From: Bryopsis sp. KO-2023
Lineage: Eukaryota > Chlorophyta > Ulvophyceae > Bryopsidales > Bryopsidaceae
Reading direction: 5' to 3'
Assembly: GCA_030272585.1 (NCBI GenBank)
Contig: BSYQ01000004.1
Location: 1,302,001 to 1,366,000 of the forward strand
Length of the DNA: 64,000 nt
The translations under genes were made by a program, and so were the position numbers. The notes below the pieces were generated by a model. It searched no databases. It had not been told where the DNA came from and worked only from the letters and a program-made list of their open reading frames with translations. Below are positions 52,991 through 63,769 of this stretch, in pieces. Numbering within the stretch: the first letter of the stretch is position 1; each line of letters starts with the position of its first letter.

Positions 52991-53839
52991 ATTCCATGGG
53001 CCCCCACATACACAAGAAATGTTGGCCCCAGGGAGTGTTCCCCTGTGAAACAATGTGCTGCAGTCAAGACCCACCCGGGGGCAATCAAGGTGCCTCCACA
53101 AATATGAATATGAACACCTATCGTTTTCAAGGAGCAAGCATAAGGAAACCGGCCCACTGGAGCATCTTGACCACCCTGCAGATGCATCACATTTTGCGCT
53201 CAACACCAACTCTTCGAAGAGCAGATCTATTTTCCTTTTCTCATGCACCCCCTAAAAAAATCTCTCTTCGGTTGGAGTCTCCACCCTCCCCTAAATGCCA
53301 AACACGTATGTACATACACATATTTGATGTACGAACCCCTCCCCAAAGCTTCGTCAGAGTAATACAGTACGATTGAAATGGATATGTGATTCCGCTTCGA
53401 CCCACCGCAACGAGTGGCTTTGCATCTGGTAGCCGCTTTCGAAGTGAAGGAGCAGTGGACACTCTGTCAACCTGATTCTCGCACGACACGAACAACAGAG
53501 AGATGAATCTCAAGTCAAAAATTGAGTGACGGAGGTAACTGATCGAATATCGAGATGCACACCTGTCCGTCGCCGCCACGCGAGGATCCTACAAACCAAA
53601 GCGAATTCCACATGAGAAAAAGTTCCATCAAGAACGCCAAATTCAACAGCAACACACCCACCTGATAGAACACGACACAGAACTGTTGGCGTCGAAACGC
53701 ACCAGACCGCCCATGTCAGGAACAAAAGCACAGAAAGCAGGTTCGTTCGACCTTCCCGCGAGAAGGCTCTGATTACGAAACGCCTGCGGGAGCCACTAAT
53801 GTTCCCCAAGTTCGGAAGTGCACGTTTCTTGCGCTTCAT
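48813..53839 (-). CDS. TryAnk gene C': two protease domains followed by ankyrin repeats
   Basis: Exons (descending): 53839-53662, 53588-53563, 53471-53406; protease 1: 53175-52951, 52811-52493, 52388-52195; protease 2: 51968-51750, 51609-51291, 51182-50965; then 50644-50561, 50466-50349, 50194-50099, 49973-49875, 49402-49304, 49159-48813. Together 2607 nt, 868 aa, in one frame. Protease 1 has a full triad (LTAAHC, DGYDIALVRL, GDSGGPL) and a nine-Asp run. Protease 2 has GDGGG (Gly codon 51177-51175) and a seven-Asp run, as in gene C. Every protease exon boundary is phase-compatible, so splicing could include both domains or skip one set. The intron before protease 2 is of the gene A type, not the gene C type, showing that the cassette is chimeric. 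The linker, six ankyrin repeats and four-Cys tail match C. Confidence 0.8.
52195..53175 (-). other. Extra protease cassette (exons 4-6) of gene C'
   Basis: These three exons have no counterpart in gene C, whose single protease matches the second set (51968-50965). The boundary lies at about 52080-52110, where sequence following exon 6 changes to a gene A-type intron 3 (word CATTTCGGAACGGG). Confidence 0.65.
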
Positions 53840-54458
53840 CTGTCGACAACTCTCGCAGGCGTCTGGAAACGCGTGAAATCAAACCCAGAGTGTTTTGGAA
53901 ACCGTGGGCAGCTACCTCGGATCGTTTCCTTGCTCGACTCTTGCGGATATTAAACCCTCCTGTGTCAGTCATTCACGAAAACTCACACTTACACACCCCA
54001 TTGCAGTACGATCCCCATACATTGGGAGCAACGCTTTTCTACAGTAACGCTCCTTAGTACACAAGAGCCGTGCTGCGACAGGACCAAAAGGGTGACTGGC
54101 GAAAAGAAGAGCTTATTCAACATCCTTACACGACGGGAAAGCTGGCGTTGGTTTCAAAGTTTCAAAATTGGGTTCCTGTGACCTATGTCACAAAAATCTT
54201 ACAATTCCTTCCTCCCGTTTCGGAGAGTAAGAGCGGGGGAGTTACGGGAAACAGTAACCTAAGTTCGTAGGGGCCTACTTACCGCTTGTTTAAACAGCTG
54301 TGGAAAGAAAAAAAACCTCCTGTGTTTTGAAGACTATCATGATATCTTGATCAAGTGAGCGACGGCCAGAGTGCGCAACACTGTGTGTGTTGTCTGTGTT
54401 ATCTTCAACGTGTTCTTCTCGATCGACCGACGGTGTTTTTTCTTTTTCCTGGGTGTTT

Positions 54459-54602
54459 ACGGGAACGATGTTGAAAGCAGATTGCGCTTTCGAGTGTGCC
54501 CCTATAGGTAGTTCACGCAGCACAAGAGGATAACCAATGTTGCGGCTCCACCCTTCCACTCACTACTGCTCAATTCTCTCTCTCGGGCACACGACGAAAC
54601 AG
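54459..54602 (+). repeat. 144-bp block, right copy
   Basis: From ACGGGAACGATG to GAAACAG. It matches 27594-27737 in the same orientation although the surrounding arms are inverted, so it has flipped in one arm. A third, interrupted copy is at 46984-47201. Confidence 0.65.
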
Positions 54603-55255
54603 GACCAAGGGGCCGTGGCCGGAAAAGTCGTTCAGATTCTTCATTCTTGCATTTTTGATTGTTGCGTTTTTGTTTCGGTCACGATTGTAACAGCAGCCGC
54701 TTTTCTAGGAAGCCTTAGGTAGCATAGATGCTGGCAGCCGACATTGGTTCTGTTGTTTTCCGTTTATTGCCTTCTCTGTAAGAGTGTGGCTGTTTCTCAA
54801 ATCCAGGATCTCCACGAAACGGCAGAACAGGCGGCTGGAGCTGGGAGGTGAACGGACCTATTGTGGTTGTGAATTCTGATTTTGAGGGAGAATGCTGAAC
54901 TTTTTCCTAACGACGACTCTCGTGGTTCGATCAGGCGACCGACGGGCTCGCGTTGAGGGGCTTCGATCCGATCAGTGCTGCTGCGATCGCAAGGAAGCTC
55001 TTTCAGGAGGTAGACCTCTTCGTCAGCGTATGTTCGCAATCACGTTTGGTTGCGTTTCTGAACATGTGAAATCGACTTGGAGCAGAGACGCCACCATGGG
55101 CCTGAGGGTAGATTTCCGTTGGATTGCTCGTTGAGAGGGACTGGCCTCTGGGTGAGTGGCTGCAGTGGACGGCGGCTCATTGTGTTTCTGGACCACAATC
55201 TGTTAGTTGCTACGCCGGTAGTCTATGTGGGGGCGCACGAGATTTGGGGAATATT
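54600..55255 (+). pseudogene. Degenerate diverged trypsin gene start, plus strand
   Basis: Possible signal stretch (VFVSVTIVTAAAFLGSL, about 54665-54719), possible small exons (IQDLHETAEQAAGAG before GTGAAC; DGLALRGFDPISAAAIAR before GTAGAC), then a broken protease exon with TAAHCVSGP at about 55167-55195 and YVGAHEI near its end. Frames shift and stops occur. It lies antisense to and just beyond the 3' flank of gene D. A close relative of its protease part is at 62685-62890. Confidence 0.45.
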
Positions 55256-55810
55256 CATAAAAACTCTCTGGGAAAAGATCAACTCTCCAGATCCTCACTC
55301 CACAAAAATGTAACACACAATGTCAAAAGAAGCCCCACACCCCTCATGCAAAAACCGAAATGGAAAGAAATCCAACACACACTTGTACCATCAACCTTTC
55401 AAAATTTTTTTGAGACGCTTTCTTTCTCCTTCTCCACAAGCTCCTTCCCTACAAACCATTTCGCCCGTGAAATTCAGACATTTACAGATTGCATCCACGA
55501 TTGTCACCCCAGGCTTGTCCTTGATACTGAGATCAGCCCCAGCTTTTTTCAAAACTTCAATGACTTCGCCTCTTCCATAAATGGCTGCCCAGACCACAGG
55601 GGTATACCCAAATGTGTCTTTGGCATCTATTTCAGCTCCATTGTCCAAAAGCAATTGAACCAAGTCTGGGTTTCCAGAATATGCAGCCCAGCGCAACGAT
55701 GTTTCATTTCGAAAACTGCGAGCATCCACGTCGGCACCTGTGGACCAACACACAAACTCTCCATCTCAGTTTCATTAAGGCCAGGTCGATTCAAATAGTA
55801 GTTTCGGCTA

Positions 55811-55844
55811 CCCCCCCCCCCCCCCCCCCCCCCCCCCGCCCCCC
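55811..55844. repeat. Poly-C tract
   Basis: 34 bases, all C except one G at 55838, in the last intron of gene D. Length is likely unstable. Confidence 0.9.
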
Positions 55845-56760
55845 GATTTTTCTCCCAACTCCCATGAACTGTATAAAAGCTTATATGTATATAATGGGGT
55901 AAATTGACGGCAGTGCACCCACACAGATATTTTCTGATGACCGTTGTGCTTTTGCACCACTCTTTTATTTCTTCACCTGTTTCTGTTGTCTATCCCTTAC
56001 CACGGCCTTGGCCCTCTGTTCAATTTTTCCATAAATCCATCAATTAATGTTGTAAAATGAGTACGAGTATGTTTTAGGGGCTTTATATGTGCATCTCCCC
56101 CCCCCCCCCAAATTATCGCTGAAAGATCAGCCGGAACAACCAATAAAATCGACCCGACCTGGTGTATCTCAAACAGATGATTCCAGAAGCCTGCTGATGC
56201 TTTCAAATTGGCATCGAATTTCAACACATGGGAGAAAATTTCCACAAGGGGGCACCTGATTCCAGCAGAAACTCTACCACCTCGATTCTATTTTTTTGCG
56301 CTGCGACGATCAAAGGGGTGGCTTCTTCGTCTATTCTCAAATCCACAGTGGCCCCTGAAACAACATCAAACGACAATTCTAAACCTCATCTCTGGGAAAA
56401 GGAGTGGCATCACTCTCAAAACAATTTCAATCACTATATGGGATGCATCCCATTGAATTATGGACTCCACAATTATTTTTTTTGGCGGAAAAGGCTGCAA
56501 TGGGTGAGCGGGTCCATCTAGAGTGCCAGCATTTCACAATGTACCTGCTTTAACCAACACCTTGGCGATTTCCAAATGACCCTTTTGTGCTGCCAAGAAC
56601 AATGCACTTCTGCCATCCTCAGTCTGTGCATCAACATCGGCCCCTGCAGCAGCAATACTGGAATTGATCTTAAACTGGAAAAACAACAACAATAGGAGTG
56701 TGATACATTTTTGTTCCTGCAATGAAAAAAATGCACAGAGCTTCGCCAATCAAAACTTTC

Positions 56761-56856
56761 TTTCTTTGACCAAGATCTTGACGACATCCAAATGACCATT
56801 TTGTGCAGCCATATACAATGGAGTTACCCCTTCAGCAGTTTGTGTAACGTTGGCAC
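56761..56856 (-). pseudogene. Ankyrin exon of gene D with lost donor
   Basis: Reads NVTQTAEGVTPLYMAAQNGH and onward like the 96-nt exons of C, C' and D, but the expected GCAG/GTAAG is replaced by AAGAAAGAAAG. It should be skipped or cause intron retention. Confidence 0.6.
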
Positions 56857-58830
56857 CTGCACCAGCAATTTTGAAAGAAGCTTCAAAACTCGTAAGAGTT
56901 TGAAGTTGACTTCAAACTGGACGAAACTCAACGCTGCATCAACCAAAGGGGTGAATCCTGGTTTATTTATCTTTTGAATCCACAATTGCCCCTGAAACGA
57001 TGAATGGTAGTCCCAACACTGCAATGTGGTCACTTGATAGACCCAGAAGGATCATCTGAGAAAAACAATGGATCACTGAGATCTACAGTTGAACTCACCC
57101 TAGGGTCAAAAGTCCTTTGCATATTGTTGAAAAGTTGGTGGATGTTTTTCAGAGGGGAGAAACAGAGGTCGGTTTTTTCTCAAGGATTAACAATGGAATA
57201 AAAATTCTCAACACGGAATGGAAAATCAATGCTGGGTGTTTTCAACAAAAATCCGTGATGTTGGTTTTCCAGAATTCAAAACTCCTTTTAACAGCATTTC
57301 CAAATGTGTACCTTCTTTTTTATTGGATACAGAAGGAACTTTTCAAAAAATCAAAATCAAATTTGATCTGATTTCAAAAACAGTGTTTCCATGCACACTT
57401 GCAAGGAGATTCTTTTCAAGACAAGTCCCTTCATTTGGAAAAAATTGAATTAACCCGAAAAGTCTTTGTATACATAGACTACTACGTAGTTGGGGCATGT
57501 TTTCCCCAATTTAAACCACCTGATTTCAGGAGGAACACAACCACTTCGGCTTCCCCTTTCTCTGCTGCAACCATCAAAGGGGTGACTCCAACATCCCTGT
57601 TCATATCCACACTTGCCCCTAAAAAAGTACGCCAAGACTTAAGGTTTCGCCCCGAATTGAATGTGGGAATATCATTTTTGATATGAAGAAAAACTGCCAG
57701 TCTTTGTAGGAAAGAAAACTTTTCCAAGTGATGTTAAGCAGTTGGTGGGTACGTGCCGCGACAAAAATAGCCTCAGCTACAGCCTGATTCTGTGGTTTTA
57801 GATGCCAGAACTAAATCCACATCTAACAGCACTTCAAAGTTGAAAATTTTCAGGAGGGAAAGAACGAAGGAAGAAATGGAGGCAGGTGCTGAAAAAAACG
57901 CCCCAGTATTAAAAACTGGCTCCAGTTCTTCCCCCCGCCCCCCCCCCCAAACAAACAAACAAACAAGAAAAAAGAAAGAAAGAAAAAATAAAATAAAATA
58001 AATAAGTAAATAAGTCTGTGGAAAATAAGTACCTGGTTGCAATGCGTTATTTTTTGTTTGGCTCCAAAAGGGGTGCCGGTGGTCAATTCACTTTCTTTTA
58101 AAAAGGACCACTACATGGAGCTATTTACCTGCGTCGACCAAAACCTTGGCAGCATCCAAGCGACCCTCTCGTGCAGCCAAAAACAATGCAGTTAAACCTC
58201 CGGCAGTCTGTGTGACGTTGGCACCTGTACCACCAATACTTCAAGGAAGAGTTTGAAGTTGACTTCAAACTGGACAAAACTCAACTCTGCTTCGACCAAA
58301 GGAGTGAATCCTGGCTGATCTTTACAGGTGCCCCTAAAACGCTGCCATTAAATTACGAGAATTACAAATAAGACAACCCGTCACCTTGTTGAATCAATAT
58401 TTCAACAACTTCTGCATGCCCCTCCTGTGCAGCAAAATGCAATGGAGTGAACTTCATCTCTCCTTGCGTGGATGCCAAATCGGCCCCTTTTGAAATCAGC
58501 TTCTGAAAATCAACAAGCACACCTCCACTTTGGCTTGCCATATTCTTCTGATAAATAAATGCAGTTTCTTGTTGTTTGGCTTCATGAAAAGTTACCTTGA
58601 CTTTTTCGGAATCCCCAGAACCGGCGGCATTGAAGAGATCACGATTCAGTTTGTCACAATTCTTGCGACATATTTTTTCCTGTTTGAAAAAAAAACACGA
58701 AACAATAAAAAACAACATCAAAGATGTGAATGCACTCGTGCAAGACGGGTCAACTCTGTAAATGCAGAAACAAGATCTTACGCACACTTTCACTGCTGAC
58801 CACCGCAGGAGTAGCCAGGTTGGCGAAATT

Positions 58831-58847
58831 GGGGGGGGGGGGGGGGG
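58831..58847. repeat. Poly-G tract
   Basis: Seventeen G on the + strand, in the intron between the protease and linker exons of gene D; a second G-rich tract is at 58921-58937. On the transcribed minus-strand product they read as C tracts. Confidence 0.85.
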
Positions 58848-60908
58848 CATTAAAAGAAACACAACATACACTTATTGTTTATGAAATTGTTTTTGGGGGC
58901 ATACACCAGCCAGTTTTGGAGGGGGAGGGGGGGGGGGTGTCAGGCCCCACCTTCTGGCTGCGCCTATGCTTACCATTGATTGTGGCTAGAATTGTTCACT
59001 CATTTTGTTTCTTAGGCATTTCAACCTCTTGAACCCCACCCCCACAATACAAAGGTGGCAAGCGTAAAAAAAAGAAATTTGCACGAACACAAAGCAAAAC
59101 ATGCATGCCATGCTTACCAAAGAAGTGGTGGTTTTTGATGAAGAATTTCCAATTTTCTTATCGATCCATTTCCGGAAACTGCTGACTCTGGTGAACACAT
59201 CAGGGAGCGTCGAATCACAATTGGGCGGTCCGAAAGATGCGATGCCAACCATCAGATCGAATTCTGGGTTCCCGCCGATGATGCTGTACCCGTCCATGCT
59301 GTCAGCAAGCAACAAAGGACCTCCAGAATCGCCTGGATCAATTCACAATACTTCATAGACCCACGCAAGGAAACCTCATTCAAAATGCATTTTCCCAGAA
59401 CAGCTGATGCATTGAACATAAGGCAATTCTGGTTGGTTACCCTCGCATACTCCTTGTGAGCGGGAAAAAGAACAAAGCATGTCGTCTCTGAGATCAGGCC
59501 ATGTTCCCTCGCAATTTTCGTTGGAAACATACTCCACTTGGTCTGCGAATTGAAGGACTTCAGGCAACGGGCCACGTTTGCTGGTTCTTCCCCATCCTGC
59601 GGTGGCTAGGAACTGACTCTCTCCAAGGATTTGCTCACTTTCAGCTAGCAATGCTGGTTGTTTAGTGGAGGGCTTTTCGAGACGCACAAGGGCGATATCA
59701 AATCCATCTTCAATGATCCCATTGCAGCTCTCATGAATGATAACCTCCGCTGCCGATATGACCTGCAAATGCGTTCAAAAGGATGTTTCTTTAGGCACCT
59801 GAGCCTCCAGCTCCTTTCCTTGTACAGTGCCAGATCATTGCCACCACTGAAACTTCATTTGCATGAATGACAACAAGATGCCCTTTTCCCCCACTGTTTC
59901 TTTGTGAATAGGTGCAAGTGTTTTGTACCTATGCAGCTGACTCATCATTGATTCCATGCGCCCCCACATACACAAGAAATGTTGAACCAAGGGAGTCTTC
60001 CCCCATGAAACAATGGGCAGCAGTCAAGACCCACTCAGGGGCAATCAAGGTGCCTCCACAAATATGAGTTCGAGGGAGCGTTGTTTTCAAGGAGCAAGCA
60101 TAAGGAAACCGATCCATCGGAGCATCTTGCCCCCCCTGCAGATGCAAATGCGGGGTACCTTGAGTCATATTTTGCGATCAAGGGTTGTTCTAATTTCTCA
60201 ATGTATCCCAAGAAATTTCTTCCCTCTGTGCCTGGGGTCTCTTTGTTCCAAAATGCAGAACACTAATGTGTGATGTAAGAATCCCCAACATCATCGCATA
60301 ATTCATACAGTATGATTGACATGAAGTTCCATGGATATGTGATTCCGCTTCGACCCACCACAACGAGTGGCTTTGCATCTGGTAGCCGCTTTCGAAGTGA
60401 AGGAGCAGTGGACACTCTGTCAACCTGATTCTCGCACGACACGAAAAACAGAGAGATGAATCTCAAGTCAAAAATTGAGTGACGGAGGTAACTGATCGAA
60501 TATCGAGATGCACACCTGTCCGTCGCCGCCACGCGAGGATCCTGCAAATCAAACCGAATTCCACATCGTCAACTTCCGACATGAAAAGGAGTTTCGTCAA
60601 GGATGCGGGAGACGAACGTCAAATTCAACACCAACACACCCACCTGATAGAACACGACACATAACTCTTGGCGTCGAAACGCACCAGACCGCCCACGTCA
60701 AGAACAAAAGCATAGAAAGCAGGTTCGTTCGACCTTCCCGCGAGAAGGCTCTGATTACGAAACGCCTGCGGGAGCCACTTATGTTCCCCAAGTTCGAAAG
60801 TGTACGTTTCTTGCGCTTCATCTGTCGATAGCTCTCGCAGGCGTCTGGAAACGCGTGAAATCAAACAGGCCTAGTCTCAAAACCAAGAGTGTTTTGGAAA
60901 CTGTGAGT

Positions 60909-60976
60909 GCCTACCTCGGATCGTTTCCTTGCTGAACTCTTGCAAGAGTTCAGCAAGGAAACGATCCGAGGTAGGC
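60909..60976. repeat. Perfect 68-bp palindrome upstream of gene D
   Basis: Two 34-bp arms meet at TGCA (centre between 60942 and 60943). Each arm carries the conserved upstream words of TryAnk genes (ACGATCCGAGGTAGGC on the right arm). No mismatch and no spacer. Confidence 0.9.
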
Positions 60977-60987
60977 GCTGACAGTTA

Positions 60988-61007
60988 CTATCTACAATCG
61001 TAGATAG
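60988..61007. repeat. Small inverted repeat
   Basis: CTATCTAC and GTAGATAG separated by AATC, directly beside the 68-bp palindrome. Confidence 0.8.
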
Positions 61008-62459
61008 CAAACCCTCCTGCGCCAGTCATCCACAAATACCACACTGACACACCTGCTCGCGATACGATCCCCGTACGTTAGGAGTAACGCTTTTCACAGC
61101 AATGCTGCTTGAGCACCCGCAGCAGGGGGATGTGGCCTGCAGTGCAAGGCTGAGCATATCGCCGATCCCGTCGCGAACAATGGCTTCATGTATGCCACCA
61201 GGTTCTTTGGTGCCCGAATTTTCCCAGTTTTAGAAGAGGGCATGTAGATTTTTCATTTCGTTTGTTTAGATGTTCATGCTCTGGCCACAACAAGAGAATT
61301 TCTTTCGATTTTGGCATCTCAAAGCAAAATGGAGGATATACTTCCCAAGCATGAACGACTTTGAGCACAAGTTGCACCCAGGAAGTCATTGACTTCAGTT
61401 GCACACTTCGATCAACTCAACTTTTACTGGAGTTGCATGGCCTTCCTTAACACCACCCCATGCAACATCATTCTGCAAGCCCTGGTCAGAACAAGCTGAT
61501 GAGATCGCAGACGATGCGGAAAAGTGAAACTGGTCACCAGACAGTAAGCTTCATTCAGAGTGCTGCTCTTATTAATGGCTGAAAAGACAAGCTGCAAACC
61601 ATAGGCGGTTATCAAAGTATCAAAGGTCTTGCTTGGGAATGAAAACTTTTGCTTTGGAACCAATTGCAGGTAGCTGTAGACTTACCACACGAAAAGAACA
61701 CAAATCTTCCCTGCATCCAGGTACCCTTTCCAATCCCACCAAAGTTCGCAACAGAAATCGTTGGAAACCTGCGGCTTTGCTGAACCTCATGATATTGTGT
61801 ATACAGTGCGGCGATTGCCAGAGGGGAAAGCAAGGTTACTGCAAGTAGCTTCCCGGGAGAACTGATTCCCAATAAAAACCACCACATGTTCCATCGATCC
61901 ATATCGAACCGAACCAAACCAATCCCAATACATTTAAAAGAATAAATGTGCCTTGAAGGCGTTTTGCAAACAGAATTGATCGAAATGCCTCAAATGCCCC
62001 AAACTATAAGCACAAGTGGCTTATGTCACGTGAAGACGATTCGGATTGTCCCCTCAGTGCTTTTCATAGCAGAGAATTGACGCACAGACATTGATTTGAA
62101 CGTGCAGATTTCCCCCTGGAAGTATTGACAACAACAAATATTTCTTGAACTCCTGCTCCCATGAAAATCTTTCCCTCTGTTGTCTCATCCATCATCAGCC
62201 AAACAATTCAAACCATATATAAGCCACTGGTGCTTCCCCTCAGTTGTACCAAACATCCCCATGCTGGTGATCTATTTCCCACTTGACAAAGCCATTTCCG
62301 TAGTAGAGTTGTGGAATTCGTTCAAAAAACCTCCCTGGGAAAAGCCCAACTCTCCAGATCCTCATTCAATGAAAAATGTGATGCACAATGTCAAAAGAAG
62401 CCCCACACCCCTCATGCAAAAACCAAAATGGAAAAAAAATCTAATACACACTTGTAACA

Positions 62460-62690
62460 TCAACCTTTCAAAATTTTTTTGAGACGCTTTCTTTCTCCTT
62501 TTCCACAAGCTCCTTCCCTACAAACCATTTTGCCTGTGAAATTCAGGCACTGACAAATTCTATTTTCGATTGTCACCCTAGGCTTGTCCTTGATACTGAG
62601 ATCAGCACCAGCCTTTTTTAAAACTTCAATGGCTCTCCCATAAATGGCTGCCCAGACCACAGGGGTATACCCAAACGTGTCTTTCGGCTT
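62460..62690 (-). pseudogene. TryAnk last-exon fragment
   Basis: The 3' part of a last exon: DTFGYTPVVWAAIYGR, then AIEVLKKAGADLSIKDKP, the four-Cys tail and the usual TGA, followed by a normal TryAnk 3' flank. Upstream it is joined at about 62690 to antisense trypsin-like sequence, so the first ankyrin half is missing. A short in-frame deletion removes GEV before IEVLKK. Confidence 0.7.
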
Positions 62691-62890
62691 GGAGCAGAAA
62701 GACCACCATGCGCCTGGCGGTAGATTTATGTACAATTGCTCGTTGGGTGGCCCAAGGGTGCATGGCTGCTGTGGGACTTTGTTCGACAAAAAGTGGGTTT
62801 TGACGGCGGCCCATTGCGTTTCTGGACTGCAATTAAACCGTTGGTGTTGTGCTGTTGTGTGTGTGGGGGGCCGCATGAGATTTGTGGGTT
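62685..62890 (+). pseudogene. Diverged trypsin His-exon relic, plus strand
   Basis: Reads HHAPGGRFMYNCSLGG, then [20 protein letters not shown], so it has the Cys42/Cys58 pair and the His site of an S1A protease in one open frame. It is related to the relic at about 55060-55250 and differs from all TryAnk protease exons. It is fused at both ends to minus-strand TryAnk pieces. Confidence 0.6.
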
Positions 62891-63072
62891 TTCAAATAAC
62901 CTCCCTGGGAAAAGCTCAACTCTCTGGACCCTCATTCAATGTTTTTTGCATGACAATCATATTTTGTAGATAAGGACTTGTGTAATAAACCCTCATTCAC
63001 TGAAAAGGCATAACCTCACAAGGAATCCCCACACCCCTCATGTAAAAACCGAAATGAAACACACTTGTAACA
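62891..63072. other. Truncated 3' flank of gene E
   Basis: Begins with CCTCCCTGGGAAAAGC, the same breakpoint word as after the relic at 55.26 kb, and runs to the stop of gene E. Confidence 0.5.
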
Positions 63073-63769
63073 TCAACCTTTCAAAATTTTTTCCAAGCGT
63101 GTTTTTTCTCCTGTTCCGCAAGCCCCTTCCCTACAACCTACCACTCCGCACACACAGATTTCATCTTCGATCGTATCCCCAGATTTATCTATGATACTGA
63201 GATCAGCGCCAGCCTTTTTCAAAACTTCAATGGTTTCGCCACTCCCAGACCGTGCTGCCCAGAACACTGGGGTTTGCCCATTCTCATTCTGGGCATCTAT
63301 TTCAGCTCCATTGTCCAAAAGCAATTGGACCAACTCTGGGTTTCCAGAAGAGGCAGCTTTGTGCAAGGGCGTTCGACCAGAATCACTACGAGCATTCACG
63401 TTGGCTCCTGTAGACCGAAGCACAAAGCCTCTCTCTTAGTTCCATTGGAGCGACCTTATTTAAGGAAGTCATGAAAACTGAACAATCCTCAACGTTCCTC
63501 CGTCTACCAAAGGGCCATACCCTAATTTATGTTTCTCATTGACAGTTGCGCCTGAAACGATGAATATTATCATCTGCAGTTTGTAAACACTTTTTAGTGC
63601 TGATACATGTTGAGTTGTCACAATAGGTAGGACAAGTGCGGCCACGAGGACATTTTCCATCACAATTTACCTGCTTCGACCAACACCTCAACAACATCCA
63701 AGTGACCCCCCGATGCAGCGAAAAACAATGCAGTTAAGCCGCTTTTACTTTGTGCATCAATGTCGGCCC
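63073..63769 (-). CDS. TryAnk gene E, 3' end (continues beyond the window)
   Basis: Last exon 63407-63073: two ankyrin repeats (GRTPLHKAASSGNPELVQLL and GQTPVFWAARSGS) and a shortened four-Cys tail ICVCGVVGCREGACG ending TGA. The preceding exon 63769-63671 is a 99-nt phase-1 ankyrin repeat (DAQSKSGLTALFFAASGGHL). Two decayed half exons lie at about 63560-63480 and 63880-63800. Protease exons would lie to the right of 64000. Sequence is more diverged than A-D. Confidence 0.75.

Larger units (their letters stand above)
48527..54681 (-). repeat. Right arm of inverted duplication P2
   Basis: Reverse-complement partner of 27519-32846, containing gene C'. It is longer because of an extra protease cassette of about 1.2 kb and lacks the 384-bp insertion of the left arm. 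Confidence 0.8.
55391..60821 (-). pseudogene. TryAnk gene D: protease-ankyrin gene with an in-frame stop
   Basis: Exons (descending): 60821-60644, 60541-60516, 60424-60359, 60135-59929, 59762-59441, 59332-59118, 58679-58596, 58502-58385, 58224-58129, 57618-57520, 56643-56545, 56354-56256, 55737-55391. Lengths give one frame (651 residues), but the last codon of the His exon is TAG (59931-59929) where the other copies have GAG, so translation would stop before the Asp and Ser exons. His (LTAAHC), Asp ([10 protein letters not shown]) and Ser (GDSGGPL) codons are otherwise intact. A further ankyrin exon (56856-56761) has lost its GT donor; skipping it keeps the frame because it is phase-symmetric. 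It has seven ankyrin repeats and the four-Cys tail. It looks like a recent pseudogene, unless splicing avoids the TAG. Confidence 0.7.
60822..62459. other. Gene D 5' flank and flank repeats
   Basis: 60822-60908 is the conserved upstream block. 60909-61007 holds the palindromes listed separately. 61140-61210 (+) has the peptide HIADPVANNGFMYATRFF, related to 46.7 kb. 61230-62459 is made of TryAnk flank repeats, ending with the 3' flank of the fragment at 62460. No whole gene is seen. Confidence 0.45.

Noticed and set aside
55600..55902. Open frame with a proline run over the poly-C tract
   Set aside because: Antisense shadow of the gene D last exon running into homopolymer C.
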